In this document: in pieces, positions 60,522 through 64,000 of the stretch | Layout of the letters: every line of letters starts with the position of its first letter | How positions within the stretch are numbered: the first letter of the stretch is position 1 | Source: an uncultured Candidatus Melainabacteria bacterium | Lineage (GTDB): Bacteria; Cyanobacteriota; Vampirovibrionia; Gastranaerophilales; Gastranaerophilaceae | Direction of reading: 5' to 3' | NCBI GenBank assembly: GCA_947570135.1 | Contig: CANOTP010000003.1 | Location: forward strand, 1 to 64,000 | DNA: 64,000 nucleotides | Notes under the pieces: generated by a model | The model's database searches: none | The model's input: the letters and a program-made list of their open reading frames with translations, nothing else | Told to the model about the DNA's origin: nothing | Translations under genes and position numbers: made by a program

Positions 60522-62846
60522 GAAGATATCGAAATAGAAGTTGTTTCCGCTTGAGAAAAGACGATCGTCGTGCCCGCTTATTTTTAATTCCATTTTATAT
60601 TCCTGAGATTCGTTATTTCTGCCTGTTTGTTTTACTCCAGATGAGCCGCGTGCTCCTGCAAGTCTTGATAATGCATTTTCAAAGGCCTCCAGATATTCAA
60701 GACAGTTAGGGAATTTGTATTTTTCTATAATTGCTTTTTTTGTACTTGCGCACATTGCGCTTGTTACGCTTTCTGTTTCGTTTAATTTCAATTCGGCAGT
60801 CGTATCAATGTTTGAGTATTCGTTTTCTATTATGTTTTTCAGAATAAGTTTTTCGGAAAGTTTTTTTGTATCGAACATTTTGGTTAATTCGGAAACGGAA
60901 CTTTTTAAAGCAGTATCCGCGATATTATAATCATTTAACTTACATAATGCGATAATTGATTCTTCAGGGTCTTGGCTTCGGGTTATTATTTTTTCGAGTA
61001 AATCCGGGTTTTTCACAAATTCTCGGCTTTGCGGGTATGAATTTATAATCTCCGAGTTTGTGATATATTGTCCGGCTTTAAGTTTGTCTGTTTCCCCATC
61101 AGGTGTTGTACCGTAGGCAAGAGCTTTTATATATATCGGATTTTGCGGGTCATTGTTTTCGTAGAATTTAAGGATATCCCAATTTGTTATGATGGATTCA
61201 ACTTTTGGTTTGTTTATTTCAGAGTTCTCGTTTGTATTTTGCGCAATTGTTTTTATCAAAAAGCTTGCGTCAGCGGTTGTTTGCGGGTTAAGACTTTCGG
61301 GACGGTATTTTGAGCAGACTGATGCTATTCCGTTCATATCATTCAGATATAAGATGTCGATTGTGGTATCAAATTTTGATTTTAAATTGTTTAACTCTTT
61401 TAATTTTTGTTGTTCAAGTTTAACTCGTTCAATTTCTTTTTGTTGTTCTTCTTCATTCAGTCGTTGTGTTTCAATCGGTTTAATTCTTTCTGTTTCTATT
61501 TTTTCAAGTATTTCTTTAACGGTTTTGTTTCCGTCAGCAACGTTATCTAATTCTTTTAACAATTTGATAAAATTTTCACGGTCTTGAGGGGCACATTGGC
61601 TGAAGTTAAGCATGTTTATTAATAACTCTTCGTTATCTGCAAGTTCTGTTGTTGCATAGTAATTCAGTCGTTGATGAAGTTTGTCGTGGTCAAACAGCTC
61701 ATAACTGCGTTGTCCGAGTCGGATTTTTTCTGCCAATTTTACAAGTGTGAGCGGTTTTTCATGTACTTTTTCAAATTTATATTCGGTATTACTTAAACTT
61801 TTTATCGGTATTGTTGTGTTTTTGTAAGTGTATGTTATATCGTTAAGTTTTTTTGATTCAAGATATTGTTGTTTTAGGGTTGATAAAACTATGTTGTCAA
61901 AATTAAGTGCAAGTAGTTTTAAATCTGTTTCCGTAATTTGCGGCACGGTATTTTTTCTTTTTTCGTGCAGGTTTGAAAATCCGTTAAGTACTGCATTTTT
62001 GTACTTATCTACAATTGCAAGATGAATTGCTCCTGCTGTTTTTACGTATAAAAAGTCAGGATCAATATTGAATTTCGTTGATATTTCGTCAAGAAGTTGA
62101 GAAATTTTTTTGTCCAGAAATTTGAACCCGTCACTTGAAGATTTATCGCATTCATTTGAAAACTCTTCATAAAAATCTCTTGTAAGAGTATCAACAATTT
62201 TTTTTGCGATAACTTCTTGCGGTGTTGGCGGAGTTTTTATTTTTGGGTATTTTTTATGAAGTTGTTTAAGTGTTTTAATCTTTTCAAGACCGCTGTAGTA
62301 ATCTTGATAAACTTCATCTAACCTGAAATTGTCTTCAAGTATGGCATTTTTGAATCTGTTTATTAATTTAAAATCAATTTTTTCATTTCCGGGTTTTGGT
62401 TTTGGAGCTTTAGGAGGTTTGTTGTTTTCTATTTGTTTAAATTCTTTTTTTATTGAAAACAGTTCATTTATATCTGCTTGAGTTGGGTTTGTGGTTTTTG
62501 ATGTGAGTTTATCCAAGCGTTCGTTTAATTTTTGCAGTCGGATGCTTTTTGAACGCAGGTGGTTTAAAGACCTGTGAAGCTCCATAAAAAACATTTCTTC
62601 TCTACTTTGGTTTGTAATCTCTTCGCTTTCAAGGATTTCATCAATCTGTCGTAAAAGCTTAGCTTTTTCCTGTTCTACGTTGACAAGTTTTTTGGGCGGC
62701 TGAATATTATGTATTGCGCAAAATGGAATTTTTGAGTAATCAACGTTATCATAAGTTTGCCGAGTTATTGAAGATTCCGCTTTTATGGATGTTTGAGGGT
62801 TATATTTTTTTATTCGAGGTAATGTATTTATGTTTTGAATAATCAT
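60501..62846 (-). CDS. Large hypothetical protein (781 aa)
   Basis: Not recognised. Lys/Asn/Glu-rich, mostly helical, with coiled-coil segments (about 45-130 and 455-490: ETQRLNEEEQQKEIERVKLE). No signal peptide or membrane segment. A Pro/Lys patch (NKPPKAPKPKPGNEK, about 145-160) separates two parts. Starts 46 nt after the porin gene stop on the same strand, so they might share a transcript. Looks like a lineage-specific cytoplasmic or effector-type protein. Confidence 0.75.
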   Translation of the reverse strand: MIIQNINTLPRIKKYNPQTSIKAESSITRQTYDNVDYSKIPFCAIHNIQPPKKLVNVEQEKAKLLRQIDEILESEEITNQSREEMFFMELHRSLNHLRSKSIRLQKLNERLDKLTSKTTNPTQADINELFSIKKEFKQIENNKPPKAPKPKPGNEKIDFKLINRFKNAILEDNFRLDEVYQDYYSGLEKIKTLKQLHKKYPKIKTPPTPQEVIAKKIVDTLTRDFYEEFSNECDKSSSDGFKFLDKKISQLLDEISTKFNIDPDFLYVKTAGAIHLAIVDKYKNAVLNGFSNLHEKRKNTVPQITETDLKLLALNFDNIVLSTLKQQYLESKKLNDITYTYKNTTIPIKSLSNTEYKFEKVHEKPLTLVKLAEKIRLGQRSYELFDHDKLHQRLNYYATTELADNEELLINMLNFSQCAPQDRENFIKLLKELDNVADGNKTVKEILEKIETERIKPIETQRLNEEEQQKEIERVKLEQQKLKELNNLKSKFDTTIDILYLNDMNGIASVCSKYRPESLNPQTTADASFLIKTIAQNTNENSEINKPKVESIITNWDILKFYENNDPQNPIYIKALAYGTTPDGETDKLKAGQYITNSEIINSYPQSREFVKNPDLLEKIITRSQDPEESIIALCKLNDYNIADTALKSSVSELTKMFDTKKLSEKLILKNIIENEYSNIDTTAELKLNETESVTSAMCASTKKAIIEKYKFPNCLEYLEAFENALSRLAGARGSSGVKQTGRNNESQEYKMELKISGHDDRLFSSGNNFYFDIFSEHGLH

Positions 62847-62891
62847 AGGTATTTTTTCTAAAACTTCTAAAAAAATATTTTTGCTACATAT

Positions 62892-64000
62892 TTATATCGC
62901 GATTTGGAATCCTGCAAGGATTCTGTGACTGTCGGGTTTGGCATCATTTTGACAGAAAATATAGTTGAGGATGAGTTTCAGTGCTTGACCTTTTATGTAG
63001 TAATTAATCCCTGCGGTGTACTCGCGGATGTTATTATCACGAATTGTTCTGTCAGGGTCAAATTCATCGTATCTTGCAAGAAGTTCAAGTTTTTTTGTTA
63101 TATGGTAACCGACTGTGACATACCAGCCTTGGCGGTGTTTTGAGGTTAATCCCGAACCTCCGTTTGAACCGTTTGACAGGGCATATTCCATTCGGGTCCA
63201 AAACTTTTTGTATTCATAACCGATATAAGCACCGCCCGTAAAATAATCAACGGAATTTCTTGAACCTGTAACAATCCCGCCGCCTGTAGTGAGTTTTCCG
63301 TATTTGCCGTTGGTTTTTGCTAAAGGTTTTAAGTTCATCCAGGCGTCAAACTCAGCACCAGGCATAAATTCCGTGAAAAAAGTATCTGAACTGTATGCGC
63401 CTAAATCGTAATCGACAAGTGAATAATCACCCTTAACGCGTAATCCGACTTTTCTTATATTGGCAAAGTTTCTTGATATTTGGGAGCGGTTGATAAACGG
63501 AAGTGTATAAGGAGATTGCGCACCTTCATAACCCGTTCCCGTTCTGGAGTTACCAAAAAGTACTGTGTGGTGCGGGATTCTTGTTGATTCAATGTAGGCA
63601 TCCTGTACAAATTGTTGTAAAAACGGTCTGTTATGTTGATGTGACGGGTCAAGCATTAACCTGAAATTTTCTTTCCCGCCTTTAAATTTTCCGTCAAATA
63701 AGACATTAACAAGTGCGGGATTAAACTTTGTTGAACCGTTTTCGCTCTCTTGCATCATTGTGTCAAAGTTACCCTGAAAAACGCCCCATGTGTGAAGACT
63801 TTCTAACGGTCCGTGTTCAAAATGTTTGGTTAGAGGTTCGGCAAACAGTGCGGACGGCGAATTTATATTTTCTATTTGCAGGTTATAAATGTTTTTTGCG
63901 GTTTGCGAAATCCCGTTAAACAATCTTGTTTGTTCGCATGTAGGAGAAGATGTTTCAAAAACTTCGCTCGGCATGACGACTTGAGTTGGTTCTAAAATCT
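62892..64000 (-). CDS. OprO/OprP-like porin, start outside the window
   Basis: C-terminal part (369 codons present) of an outer-membrane beta-barrel. Features: GVFQGNFDTMMQESENGSTK, then repeated amphipathic strands with aromatic girdles (YIGYEYKKFWTRMEYALSNG, GWYVTVGYHITKKLELLARY, FDPDRTIRDNNIREYTAGIN) ending AGFQIAI. This matches the phosphate/polyphosphate-selective porin family, where GYEYKKFW-like and LELLARYDxxD blocks occur. The frame stays open to the window edge, so the N-terminus with signal peptide and possible SLH domain is missing. Confidence 0.8.
   Translation of the reverse strand, partial: ILEPTQVVMPSEVFETSSPTCEQTRLFNGISQTAKNIYNLQIENINSPSALFAEPLTKHFEHGPLESLHTWGVFQGNFDTMMQESENGSTKFNPALVNVLFDGKFKGGKENFRLMLDPSHQHNRPFLQQFVQDAYIESTRIPHHTVLFGNSRTGTGYEGAQSPYTLPFINRSQISRNFANIRKVGLRVKGDYSLVDYDLGAYSSDTFFTEFMPGAEFDAWMNLKPLAKTNGKYGKLTTGGGIVTGSRNSVDYFTGGAYIGYEYKKFWTRMEYALSNGSNGGSGLTSKHRQGWYVTVGYHITKKLELLARYDEFDPDRTIRDNNIREYTAGINYYIKGQALKLILNYIFCQNDAKPDSHRILAGFQIAI

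Noticed and set aside
61189-61587. 132-codon open frame on the plus strand
   Set aside because: Antisense shadow of the 781-aa gene; Phe/Ser-rich as expected from reversed Lys/Glu codons.
1-64000. CRISPR array
   Set aside because: No series of spaced identical repeats was seen; the only short tandem repeats are in hsdS and the TTGTAT array.

Overview
The window is an AT-rich bacterial chromosome segment. Several features suggest a gut member of the non-photosynthetic cyanobacterial sister lineage (Melainabacteria/Vampirovibrionia, probably Gastranaerophilales): several prepilin-like proteins with the near-identical N-terminus FTLAEVLITLGIIGVVAA, an outer-membrane cell plan (LptC/LptA, a heptosyltransferase-type GT9, an OprP-like porin, anhMurNAc kinase), pyruvate phosphate dikinase, and lineage-type hypothetical proteins. 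This assignment is an inference; there is no rRNA in the window to confirm it.

Layout. 1-21.5 kb is ordinary chromosome: a DNA glycosylase, an Fsr-like MFS exporter, a SulP transporter, aroB-aroK, an amino-acid-type binding lipoprotein, galM, an orphan histidine kinase, a KdsC-like phosphatase/TPR/aspartate kinase cluster, ppdK, a tandem pair of WYL-type regulators, a possible structured RNA, anmK and tRNA-Ala(UGC). Two prepilin-like genes here share an 83-bp upstream block. Each carries a run of exactly eight G residues just after the start codon, and each is one base out of frame with its pilin body.

21.5-39.9 kb is an integrated element. It starts in the T-arm of tRNA-Ala and ends at an imperfect 21-bp copy of that T-arm (20/21). 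Its left part has two large serine recombinases beside an AAA+ replication ATPase broken by an in-frame TGA. That layout resembles the ccrA/ccrB/cch core of staphylococcal SCC elements. The cargo is a type I restriction-modification operon (hsdM-X-Y-hsdS-hsdR) with two HEPN-like genes between hsdM and hsdS. Also present are a T5orf172/GIY-YIG protein, a 41-residue conserved-looking peptide, a Fic AMP-transferase with its inhibitory motif, an exported VRR-NUC-like protein and a small phage Mu F-like protein. 39.9-41.2 kb is gene debris: a Fic fragment and a multiply broken class II DNA photolyase.

41.2-64 kb is chromosome again: lptC-lptA-TPR-dprA-topA; an unusual aroE with a Gln/Pro-rich N-terminal extension; bioB; a nitrilase; rpsF-ssb-rpsR; dapF; a GT9; a FliA/WhiG sigma factor; DUF805; an OmpA-domain protein; a non-catalytic M16 homologue; comM/yifB; a LuxR-type HTH peptide; DUF488; a large hypothetical; and the start-truncated end of an OprO/P-like porin.

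A window-wide theme is a TATAAT-like -10 box ending 6-7 bases before a start codon without a Shine-Dalgarno sequence (mpg, aroK, anmK, the exported nuclease, lptC, the nitrilase, the GT9 gene, comM). This suggests leaderless transcription is common in this genome. dprA, comM and the prepilin-like genes together hint at DNA uptake ability.
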